A DNA stretch of 64,000 nucleotides from Bipolaris cookei (Eukaryota > Ascomycota > Dothideomycetes > Pleosporales > Pleosporaceae): the NCBI GenBank assembly GCA_002286855.1, contig NRSV01000015.1, positions 372,001 to 436,000 of the forward strand. Reading direction: 5' to 3'. Positions 54,576 to 64,000 of this stretch are shown here, one piece after another. Position 1 is the stretch's first letter. Every line of letters starts with the position of its first letter. The notes beneath the pieces are model-generated. The model was not told the DNA's origin. It did not search any database and worked only from the letters and a program-made list of their open reading frames with translations. The translations under genes and the position numbers were made by a program.

Positions 54576-57500
54576 CTAAAAAATATCCTCCAAACCAGCC
54601 TCACCCCACGACGTTTCACCCTTTGCAACGCGATCTCTGATTTTCCAGTACTCGTGGTTGAAAACCCAGTACTCCTCACCGGTAATATCGCACGTGCCCT
54701 TTGTGAACCATCTAGGCTGGAACTCTTTACCCTCTGCCTCTCGTTGCCGCCTTGTAGCACGCTGCTTCTCTTCTACGCGGTTCTTTTCCGTGGCCGCAAA
54801 GTCGTACTCACCATCTTCCATGGCGCGCTGATCAGGCCGGAGTCTGGTGTCTGTTGGAGCAATGATTGGGCGCAACTTATCGTTGATAGCGTTGAGCGTC
54901 ACGACAAATGGAGTAAGATTGAAGGGTATGCCGGTTGGACGCTCGTTGCACTGCCAGACAAGGAAAGCCTTGTTGTCGTCGTGTTTTGATGTCTTGCCAC
55001 CCTTGTCAATGTCTGCATCCTCAAAGCCAGGGGTGAACCTAGCGTAGATCTTGTCATTCCATCGCCCGCCGATGCTCCAGCGCACTCGGCCTTCTGCATC
55101 CAAGACTTTTCCGACAACCTGGTATGCTGAAGAGGCTTTCCAGCCACGAGGCTTGAAATCCAACAAACACTTCTCGCCAGTAGTCCAGTTGGTGATTTCC
55201 ATGAGGCCGTAGTTGTCGATGACGGGGTTTCCGGTAATGATGCCGATGACGGTAGATGTGACCTTCTTCCACGTGTACATTTCCTCTTTTCCACCTGTTG
55301 CAGTGGGTCGCAGTCGCAGGAACCAAGTACCCAGTGGATTAATGTCGAAGGATTTGCCATAAAACTTTGACTTTACCGCCGACTCACCCTATATATCGTC
55401 AGATGATGCTATGAAGGATGAATTCCAGAACGTACATAGTAATCCCATTTCTTGGACTCTGCAAAGGCAGCACCAATGGGTGGATGATGGCTGACCTGCT
55501 CAATAAAGAAGCGGTAGCCCTTGTCCGGTCTGGCATACTCATAAGTTTCAGCAAGGAGGGGATTGAAAGGCTTAGCAACACGCCCAATGGTAGAAGCGTA
55601 TTCCGAAGCTGCAAATGCAGCGACATAAAGCAGTCGTTCCGTGGAGTCTGACCGTTCGACAGCAGTGTCGAGAAGGTCGGTGTATTCCATATCCTCCGCC
55701 ACACGTTGGAGTAGCGATGTTGGCTCGTTGAAGGATACCGGCAGCGTCATCTTGGTCATGTCCTTGCCAATCATGGACTTGAGAATTCCCTAGCTAGTCG
55801 TTAGTATTGTGTAAAGTGGTAGTGAAATCGAACATACCCAAAGTGAAATCTTGGGCCTGTCGTCGACATCCATTGCTAGTCGCTTTCGTGGGCCATCCTC
55901 GTAACCTGCCCACGCAGTGGCAATTTCCATAGACTTTTTCTCGAATGGATCTTCGGAAGAGTCAGGGGCGCTGCTATCCACATCTTGAGGAGCGCTGGGA
56001 GCGGGCATCTCTACAACCTCGACTTCACCAGCACCGATTGCATCGAAGAACTCTTCGTCATCTTCAGACTCAGAGTCGGAAATGTGGGCCACAATGTCTG
56101 CCAGGGTGGCCTTTTTCCTAATCTTTTGGGTTTGTGTAGATGTGCCTACGGGCGCTGTCGCCTCCTTTTGCTGCGCAGCGTCCTCTTGTGCATCGGTAAA
56201 TTCATCTTCGTCTTGCTTTCCTTGTGTTCCAGCCTCAGTTTTCTCAAAGCCTTCCAACGCTTCCCGGAGTGCTTTTTTCTGCTTTCGCCGCTTTTCCTCC
56301 GACTCGCCTATCCTGTTCTCAAGCTCTTCTTGTTCCTTTGCGACCTTGGCCATGCTCTCTTCCCACATGCGACGCACATTTGCTTCGCGATCTAGTCGGT
56401 ATTGCCAGTAAGCATCACGGTCCCTGGATATTCTGAGAAGATCTCCGATAAGTCCTTTGAGGTTGCCAATGGCTGATTCGTACGAGGCCAGCGCTTGCAG
56501 CATCATAGGATCAGAAATCTGCATGTTGGGCGACCGTTCCTTTTCTGTCTGCAGTGCTGCAGAAACAGATGTCAACAAATCAAGCTGCAGCTTCGCGGAC
56601 TGCGCAGTGATGTTGAAGGCATCCTTGCTCTGCGGCTTCATCTCGTGACTGCTCGAATCGTCCCCATACTCATCATCGTCGTCGTCATCGCCAGCAACAG
56701 TCGCTGTTCCCATGTGACTGACCAGTCTGTCGAGACCCTGGCTGTGCATACTAGGCTCATAGACGCTACCGGGATCTTCTGTGACACTGATCGCAGTTCG
56801 CGAAGACGTGGCATCGACGCTGTTCAAAGGAATGTTTAGATTAGATGCTGGGATATGTTAGTATGTAGAGAGACGTCTTCTAGAGCAACTCACTGGTTGG
56901 GTGCTGCTTGGAGCCGCTGGCTATCTTGGAGCTCCCAAGGCTGGAAGAGTCGCCCTCACCCTTGATCTGCTCAATCTTGGCCTGCTTGAGCATTTCTTGG
57001 TCCTGAGTAGCTCGCTTTTCTTCTTCGCGCGCTTCGTCCTTGGCCCACTGAATCGCATTGTTCAATGCCCAGTACCATCGTTTGGCCTCGACTTGATGGT
57101 TAGCCTTGAGATGGTACTTTACAGACGATTTGCCTTGAATCTCAAAGCGCTGCTTGTCCTGGGGATCCATGTACAACTTGGCGATGCGCATGTTAATAGC
57201 ACCACGGCATGCAGATCCCGTATCATCTTGGTGCTTGTAGTAGCTCAACACACCGTCTTCAAGGACGAACCAACGTAGCTTGTAGCCAGTCGTGTAGTTT
57301 GTCCACTTCTTCAGGTATCCCTTCATCTCGCGCGACTCCTTGACGCCCATTCCAATCTCTGCAGCTGCCTGTCCTGGTGGTGCGCCAGCGAGGATAGTCT
57401 TCTCCTGTATTCCTCTTTGTGCGGCTGCGGCTGCGGGTGATCGCTTCAAGATTGCGCGGGTACGGTCGTCCTTGGTGTAGTCCTGGGGAAGCTTACCCTT

Positions 57501-58596
57501 GCGGTCGCGGCGAAATGGGTCGGCTCCGTTCAATAAGAGTAGCTGAGCCAGTTTGACATCCTTTTTCTTTGCGGCTTCATGCAGAAGCGTGCCTCCAGCG
57601 TCGACGACAACCGGATCGGTCGCTAGCTCGCCGCCATTGACGTCGAGAGTGCTCTTGACCCGACCATCCTGAAGAATCTTCTCTAGCGCATCCATGTCCC
57701 CTGACATGACCATTTGTTGTATCTTCTTCACGTATGTGTCAATGAAGATGGACCGTGACAGCTGCAGGGCCTGGAAGATGTCTGGTGTACGGGCGAGATC
57801 TAGCGGGGTTTGGCCATTGTAGTTGGTCGCCGAGTCGTTGATGCCGGGCTGGTCGAGTAGCATGCGCACAACTGCAGTGCGGCCGAGTATGGCAGCAAGG
57901 TGAAGTGGTGTGTTGCCATCGCGGTCGCGGCCGTTGATGTCGACGGGTGAATCTGACGATGCAGTAGCATTTGACAGGACGAATTCAATCACTGGTAGCT
58001 CTGCGCACTGTATGGCTAAGTGCAGGATTGAAGTTCCCTCTGTGCGTGTATTGGGGAGCTGTATTGACGACCTGCTGCTCTCGCCGTCGGCTGGGCTTGA
58101 TTGCTCCCGGATTGCGCGCGATATAGCTGCCGTGTCGCCATTTCGCAGCGACTCAAAAACTCTAAACAGCTTCACCGACTGCTCAATGGAAGTTGCCTTT
58201 GTGGGAGAGGTGGGTGTCTGCTGGATGCTAGGAGACGAGGGACTAAGTGCGTCTTGGCTTGGACCGGGACCGGACATGCTAGTGGAAAGATGCGGGTTCT
58301 TTTTGGGGAGACTGCGGCCGTGTCCCGGCGCGTTGTATCCTTTGATCTGAGCGGCGTGCTGCGAGGTGGCCGACGTAGCTGAACCTGGGGGAGAGTTCTC
58401 GCTAGGCTCGGGCGTGTCGCCGTCGGGCTTTGATGACACGCGGGACAGGAGGTTCTTCACACTGGCCGACTTGGAGCGCTTGTGCCTGTGTAAGTAGGCA
58501 GTCAGTGATGACCCTTAGCAACCGCAACCCGTGTCTTTCATACAGATCCCCGCCGTGACGATTGGCAGGCTTGGGGCCGAGCACTTACCCTTCCAT
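54576..58596 (-). CDS. OSH1: Oxysterol-binding protein, Osh1/Osh2 type (ANK-PH-FFAT-ORD)
   Basis: Lipid transfer protein working at membrane contact sites between ER and Golgi, vacuole or plasma membrane. Five exons: 58596-58589, 58485-56894, 56847-55838, 55789-55436 and 55388-54576; 1258 aa. Exon 1 is 8 nt (ATGGAAGG) and joins to give [16 protein letters not shown]. Order: disordered N terminus; ankyrin repeats (about 150-345, e.g. [22 protein letters not shown]); PH domain (about 390-482, [20 protein letters not shown]); a helical linker; a FFAT motif EFFDA (799-803) in an acidic setting for VAP binding; and the sterol/PI4P-binding ORD with EQVSHHPP (967-974). All splices keep phase. An upstream start at 58460 would be internal and is not needed. 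Confidence 0.95.
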
Positions 58597-59000
58597 GGCC
58601 GCTTGATTGGCCGACCAGCCCAGAGATACAGCAGGACGCGTGTAGGATGTCAGTAAAGACGGGAGGGGTTTTTGCGGGTTTGGTGTTCAATTGAAGTCAA
58701 GTAGACTGCACAAAGGAAGACTGTGCAACCAATGAATGTACTATGTATGTGCTTGACAGCCAGGCTTCGTATAGGGGTCTAGGCTTTGCTTGCGGCCAGG
58801 GAAACTGATAGCGGGGCGCTCGTCAAGCTTGGGGTTTCGTCAGAGGCGCGGGCTCACTAGCCACACCAGCCACACCAGCCAATCACGCGCCTCGGAGCTT
58901 TGCACGCCGCCGCCTATCACGTCCTCGTCTTCCAAGATTCTCTAGACTAAAACAATTGATATGTTATGTTACATACATTAATTTACACTCATCTGGTACC
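58597..59000. other. Intergenic, 0.4 kb
   Basis: Promoter of the OSH1-type gene and 3' region of ATP12. Two CCACACCAG copies lie at about 58861-58880. No gene. Confidence 0.55.
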
Positions 59001-60156
59001 TTACGCCGCGTCCCCACTAATTAGAACAATGGTGCTTCCTAGCTGTCGCCGCAGGTCCTCCCTTTGCACATCGTGTGTATCTTCTACCTCACCCCACTGC
59101 ACCGTCTGCCACTTGACCTCCAAACTGCTTGCCTCAGCCGCTTCGTTGATACCAAAACGACTACCCGCAGCTGCTGGCCGTGATTGCGCAAATGCCTCGC
59201 TCCATTCATGCACCAGCCGTGCGCTGACGAGCAGGCTCTTGGATGCCAGCACTGCCCGCTCCAGCCCCGCAAGCTCATAGGCGGGGAGGCCTGCACACCA
59301 ACCGCGGATTACTTCCTGCGTCATCTTGGGCTGCTCTATGGGGATGATGGAGTTGGGGTCAAGTGTGGGCTTAATATCAACACCAGGAAACACGTGCGTC
59401 TGGAGGTATACAATAATGCTCGTAGCCACCTCTTCCTGAATCTGGCGCAGCGTCTTCCCGTCCTGCAGCGTGTCGTTGATGACCTTTTCGGGCGCCCAGC
59501 AGAGGAGTGTGTCGGTAGCGAGCACACGCATAAAGTAGGCGAGGATGTCGTTCCGGATGTTGGACTGTCCTACCCTATCCGCCGCATCAATGTCAATGGC
59601 ACGTGCAGCCAGCGACGTCATGGGGATGTAATCATTCTTGAGCGCCTGCTGTGCGCTCATGAGAAGGTCCCACTCGAGGGCAATGGCAGCCGCGAGCTGG
59701 GGCTTGGAGGCGGGAACGGTGAGGATCTGCTTGTTGGGCATTCGGACGGGGCGGTGATCGAGGAAGATCTGTAGGCCGCTATCCGTCTTCTTGACCGAGA
59801 CGTCTTTCCAGAAACGCTTGGCTAGTATGCTCTTTGGCTTGTTGGAGGGGGTGTAGGACTCGCGCATCTCGCGCGCCTGCTTCATCATGTCGGCCTGCCG
59901 CCTCTTCCTCGCAACCCGTTGCGCTGCATCTGAAGGTTGGGCCTGGGGCGTCTCAGGTGGTGGTCCGGGCACTGTGCGCCGTTAACGGGTGAATGGGCAC
60001 ATGTGGTGCAAAACCGTGCGTACCTGACGGGTGAGGCAGAGGCGTCGCGCTCCGCGCAGCCGACGTGTGCAGGCATTGGCACAGTGACGGCCTGCTGTAG
60101 ACTCGCTGCGGTGCAGCCAGGCGGATCTTTGCCAATGCTGGGCGGATCGACTCCAT
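59001..60156 (-). CDS. ATP12: Atp12, mitochondrial F1-ATPase assembly chaperone
   Basis: Mitochondrial matrix chaperone that binds the free alpha subunit during assembly of the F1 part of ATP synthase. Exons 60156-60024 and 59971-59001; 367 aa. The first exon encodes a classic mitochondrial presequence (MESIRPALAKIRLAAPQRVYSR, Arg-rich without acidic residues beyond Glu2). The mature part has AKRFWKDVSVKKTDSGLQIFLDHRPVRMP, LAAAIALEWDLL, IPMTSLAARAIDI, LATDTLLCWAPE and LAGLERAVLASKSLLVSARLV, all hallmarks of ATP12. The first intron holds a stop in each relevant phase, so both exons are required. Confidence 0.95.
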
Positions 60157-60629
60157 GGTGGCGGGGGATGGGATGGATTTCAGCGTCTGCCCGACAATGA
60201 TGGGACGTCGAGTAGACCCGGCGCGGCGACTTTTTTTCTTGCCGGGCGCATGGACATAGCGCCCTGTGAAATCTGGGGTTCTCCGCTCTACACGCACACG
60301 CACACGCCGCACACGCAAGCCGCACCACCCCCGTCCACCCCTTCTCGGTACTCGGGTTCTCTGTATTTGCTACATACACCTGCACCTCCGAGCAGCCATT
60401 GCAGCATCAGTCGATGGACCCACGCCGGCGTCTCTGAACATGCGCCTGCTTCCCCACAGCCTCTTGTCCCTCTGCATGTTCTCCACCCTCTGGTCTGGCT
60501 CGTCTCCGATCGGCCGTTGACGCGCTTCTGGCTGTCGCTACCCCACCCACCACTTGCTCCCCTGCATCGCCGCATCCCGCCTTTGATGCGGCCCCTTCCG
60601 CCCATCTTTGGCCTCGAACTCTGCTTTTC
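60157..60629. promoter_or_regulatory. Divergent promoter of ATP12 and the Zn2Cys6 gene
   Basis: 473 bp between two start codons on opposite strands. It contains an alternating CAC/CGCACA tract at about 60291-60327 and C-rich DNA toward the regulator gene. No specific binding site could be assigned. Confidence 0.5.
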
Positions 60630-63600
60630 ATGAATCAAGCGGCTTCTCCGCCGGCCTCTGCGAATGCTGCCGTGCCCCAGCCCAAGCCCATCCGCTTCGT
60701 CACCAACCATGACGGGCCCTATGCCAAGCGCCGTCGCATCAACTCCGCCTGCTTGACATGTCGGAAGAAGAAGACGCGCTGTTCCGGTGAGGTCTGCCAT
60801 ATCTAAATTATAACCATTGATGCTAACAGTAGAACAGGTGAGCGCCCTGTTTGTGGTACTTGCACCCAAAACAAGCACGAGTGCGCTGGCTACGGCGACG
60901 ACAATGGCGCGGGCGATGCGCAGAAGAATAGCAAAAAGGCTCCTTCCCGACGAGCGAGCACAGTATCCAACAACAGCACCTTGGCCCTAAAAAATGAGGC
61001 TCCTATCGACCCCCAGCTCACGCGACCGTCTATTCCACACACGACCTCCCAAGCGTCTGACTCCAGCACCGTCAATCCGTCACCTAAGTTGGATATCGCC
61101 ACTGGCAGTTCCGGCCTGACTTTGAGCACGCGCAATAGGATGCCGTACTTTCGGTACTTTGGCCCTACCGCCATTGTGCCTGGCCTGAGGCAGATGGTCG
61201 TCAAGGTGCGCGGGAAACAACATGGAAGTGCCCAGACTACATCCGATCGTACGTATTACCCCGGGTTAGGAGTTGAATATTGTCGTGTGCAAAACCTATG
61301 GCCTAAACAATTGAACTTAAACTGCTGCTGACTTTACCAGCGCACGTTGTCGAGTCCTCACCTGCTCAGCCTTCCGTAGGGTCGCCACCCGCACAAGAAG
61401 CTCGTACCCCGATAGAGATACCCATATACGATGCTTCGTCTATGTCTCCAAGTCCGCTCATCACCCACCTCTGCAAGGTCTTCTTCGCCCACCTCGGCTG
61501 CTCATTCCCGTTTCTGCAAAGAGAAAGGTTCATGCGCGACTTGGAGGAGAAGCAAGTGGATGCCATACTCGTAGACGCTGTTTGTGCCTTGGCGGCTCGC
61601 TTCTCGACACATCCCATGTTGATGGGCAACAACAACAATCACAAAGATAGCGAGAATGAAGGCTCCAAGCTTCAACCCTCGGAATACGGCCAGGCATTTG
61701 CGCAAAGAGCAAAGTCCGCAATTCCAGACGCCTTTCCATGTCCCAGTGTGGCGGTGGTGCAAGCTGCTCTTCTCCTCGCCTACGACGAATTCGGCGCAAG
61801 CCGAGATAGTGGCTTATGGATGTATCTTGGAATAGCTATTCGCATGGCTCAGGATTTGGGAATGCAGTCTGTAGGAGGTCTCAAGTATGAAGGGCGTCAC
61901 GGGCCAACGCCGAGTTCGGTCAAGAGTAACACAGAAGAGTTACGGCCGTCGGAGCACGCTGCGTCAAAAGACGGTCGTGAAAGGAGCGCCGAAGAACAAG
62001 AGCAGCGGGCGGCTGAGCGTGAGAGATTGGACACTTTCTGGTCAATCTTCTTCCTGGATCGAGTCATCTCATCTGGCACCGGGCGTCCGGTTACCCTGCG
62101 CGACCGCGACATTGAAATTTCTTTCCCTTCTCTGGACGAGGTCGATTCTTCTGGATGGCCACTACCCTACCCTGCTTTGATTCGAGTTATCCATCTCTAT
62201 GGACGCGTGACTGATTTGCTGAACCGCATCAGAAGTGCTGCCGACGTCACACCAGAACTTCACAAGCAATTAGGAGTTTGGGAAGACCGACTGACCAACA
62301 TCTATCAAAACCTTTCGCCTAAGTTGCACTTTAATGCTGTAAACTTCCAGCAATACGTCAAACTGAACCAGGGAACAAACTTCTTGTTGCTCCACTGTTG
62401 GTTCCACACGTTAATCGTTCTGCTGCACCAACCGACACTCTTGAGAACTTTCGAGGGTACACCTCAGCTGCAATCTAACCACAGCAGAGAGCTCTCCATG
62501 TCTTCTGCAAAGACTGTTGCCGATATACTAGCTTTCACAGAGCTTATAGATGTGAAGACTGGCATGGGTAACCCGTTTACTAGGTTTGTTCAGCCATGTC
62601 CTATCTGCCTCAATGGTGAGACTAACACCGCTACAGCCAGCCTATATACATCGCTGCGTGTGCTTTTCTCAAGGAGACGGCTATCCACTCTGCATCATCT
62701 CAACCTCATTCCCGTCCTACAAGCCCTAATCGAAATGAAGACAATAACCAGAAAGCATCCATTGGCAACTTGCTTGACCGTCTTGACAGTGCCAGTTCTT
62801 CCATCAACGATCGGGAACAGAAGCAGACTGCTGCAAAGCATACACTACTTGCGTCTGCTGCCAACCAAAACTACCAACGTTGCTACCGTGCTCTAAAGGC
62901 CCTCGAGACCTACTGGGCAGGGGTCAAATACATCATGACAGTGCTCGATCAAAAAGCGAAGGGGGTTTGCGATCCCCTGCTTTACACTGCGGAAGAGATG
63001 GAGAGCGCTTTGGAGGCACCCCGACCGGAACCATCATTCACTAGCCCGGGCTGGAGGAGGAAGCTTAGTTGGGGCACATACTTGACGGCTCAGAACTCGG
63101 ACGTGGATGTTGCCAAGATGGCAGCTGCAATTAGGAAAGGCGCGCGATCCCCAAAGTTGCCTGGCTCTCCAATGGTGCACCCCAGTCAAGGTATGTAACT
63201 CATCCCAACGTTTTTGACCATTTCATTAACTTGTGCGTAGCAATAGGATGGTCGCTTACGGGAACCATGAACTCGCCTTCGACAAACGTCGCCGTCATGT
63301 ACACTTCCGAGAACGGCGAAGGTCGAACCACAAAGCCACCGCCTCCCCATCAAACACTAGCCAGCGCACAACCTTCCATTGCATCCTTGATATCCGATCC
63401 ACCCATCAAATTCGAGCCACAACAGTCCTTAACATCACCACCGAGCATCTCACGCTTCAGCTCATCATCAATGCCCCCACCGCCACCCAACCAAGCCTAC
63501 GGCAACATTCCCAACCCCGACCCTGTCATGGTCTCCGACGCCGACCTCCTCCTAAACCTACACTCCCCCTTCTCCAGCAATTCCCCCGCCGCAGTCCGAA

Positions 63601-63890
63601 CCCCCATCCCTACCCAACAACCTTTCACGCGTGGCCCTGCGCAAATGCAACCCCCACTCCCGCAAAATGATTTTTCACCTACTTTCACAACATTTCACGC
63701 CTCGTCAGATCATGCGTTTGGAGATATGGTTATTGATACCCAAGATATTGATATGTCGCTGCTTGGCGCGGATATGATGCCCTGGGATCTAGAGTATTTG
63801 CCGCATGATATGCTGTCATTTGGTGATGCGTCGTTTGGGGGTGCGGGGTTTGGAGAGGGGGATGGGGCCGGGGGGAATGTGCCTGAATGA
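60630..63890 (+). CDS. Zn2Cys6 fungal transcription factor
   Basis: Nuclear DNA-binding regulator; target pathway unknown. Five exons: 60630-60786, 60838-61248, 61341-62583, 62637-63190 and 63241-63890; 1004 aa. The zinc cluster has cysteines at 41, 44, 51, 58, 61 and 68 (CLTCRKKKTRC, then CGTC...C), with an intron inside the cluster. A basic KRRR stretch precedes it. The middle third has the Fungal_trans domain pattern (FFAHLGCSFPFLQRERFM, LDTFWSIFFLDRVISSGTGRP, RDRDIEISFP). The intron at 62584-62636 (GTTTGT donor) shifts the frame so that NPFT joins SQPIYIAACAFL. The last exon is Pro/Ser/Gln rich with an acidic Met/Asp end (DIDMSLLGADMMPWDLEYLP), a likely activation region. Confidence 0.92.
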
Positions 63891-64000
63891 GTGAGGGGAA
63901 TGGGTGTTTGTGGCATCCTTGATTGTGACCTTTTACGATTGCGAAATTTTACATGTATGATATAGAGTTGTGTAGCGACGGAGTAATATTAAGGAGATAG

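Noticed and set aside
1..64000. tRNA, rRNA, CRISPR or secondary-metabolite gene cluster
   Set aside because: No cloverleaf with a proper T-loop motif, no rRNA-like sequence, no spaced direct-repeat array, and no PKS, NRPS or terpene synthase signatures were seen by eye. A covariance-model scan could still find small RNAs.

Overview
The window is nuclear DNA from a filamentous ascomycete (Pezizomycotina). The best guess is Dothideomycetes, probably Pleosporales. Evidence: dense protein genes with short introns (about 50-80 nt, GT..AG, CTAAC/CTGAC-like branch sites), typical fungal families (Zn2Cys6 regulator, LAMMER kinase, Pbs2, Hsp104, Rdh54, BTB proteins), CT-rich upstream regions and a Tad-like LINE remnant. 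The order-level placement is an impression from protein style and was not tested. No tRNA, rRNA, CRISPR array or bacterial-type operon was seen. All exon joins were worked out by hand from splice consensus, reading phase and family motifs.

Layout. 0-2 kb: an open frame cut by the window edge, then a class III aminotransferase (+). 4.3-8.8 kb: a LAMMER/CLK kinase (+) and the kinetochore protein Mtw1/Mis12 (+). 9.2-14.7 kb: a choline/ethanolamine kinase (-) and an auxin-efflux-carrier-type transporter (-). 15.9-21.1 kb: the HOG-pathway MAPKK Pbs2 (+) and the ER translocon J-protein Sec63 (+). 22.8-27.9 kb: a secreted Gln/Lys/Glu repeat protein (+) and intronless Hsp104 (+). 28.5-36.3 kb: ribosomal protein uS8 (-), a zinc-binding/LysM protein (+), a four-TM membrane protein (+), a ribonucleotide-reductase-inhibitor-like protein (+) and a BTB-like protein (+). 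36.8-42.0 kb: Rdh54/Rad54B (-), a DUF1770/Atg43-like protein (-) and calcineurin B (+).

42.4-54.4 kb is an accessory, decaying island. It holds a 5'-truncated LINE with an 8-bp target duplication, a coiled-coil gene (-), a broken AIM9-like phosphotransferase (-), a lineage-restricted-looking membrane protein (-), 2.3 kb without an intact gene, and an amidase (+) broken by one stop inside a cluster of C-to-T-type changes. From 54.6 kb core genes return: an Osh1-type oxysterol-binding protein (-), the F1-ATPase assembly factor Atp12 (-) and a Zn2Cys6 regulator (+).

How the genes relate. Most are unrelated housekeeping neighbours. Several act in stress signalling or repair (LAMMER kinase, Pbs2, Hsp104, calcineurin B, Rdh54, RNR inhibitor), but nothing shows that they form a cluster. 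No complete novel system was found. The points most worth checking are the damage in the amidase, the decayed phosphotransferase, the bounded LINE insertion, the tandemly duplicated secreted coiled-coil protein and the GC-AG intron in SEC63.
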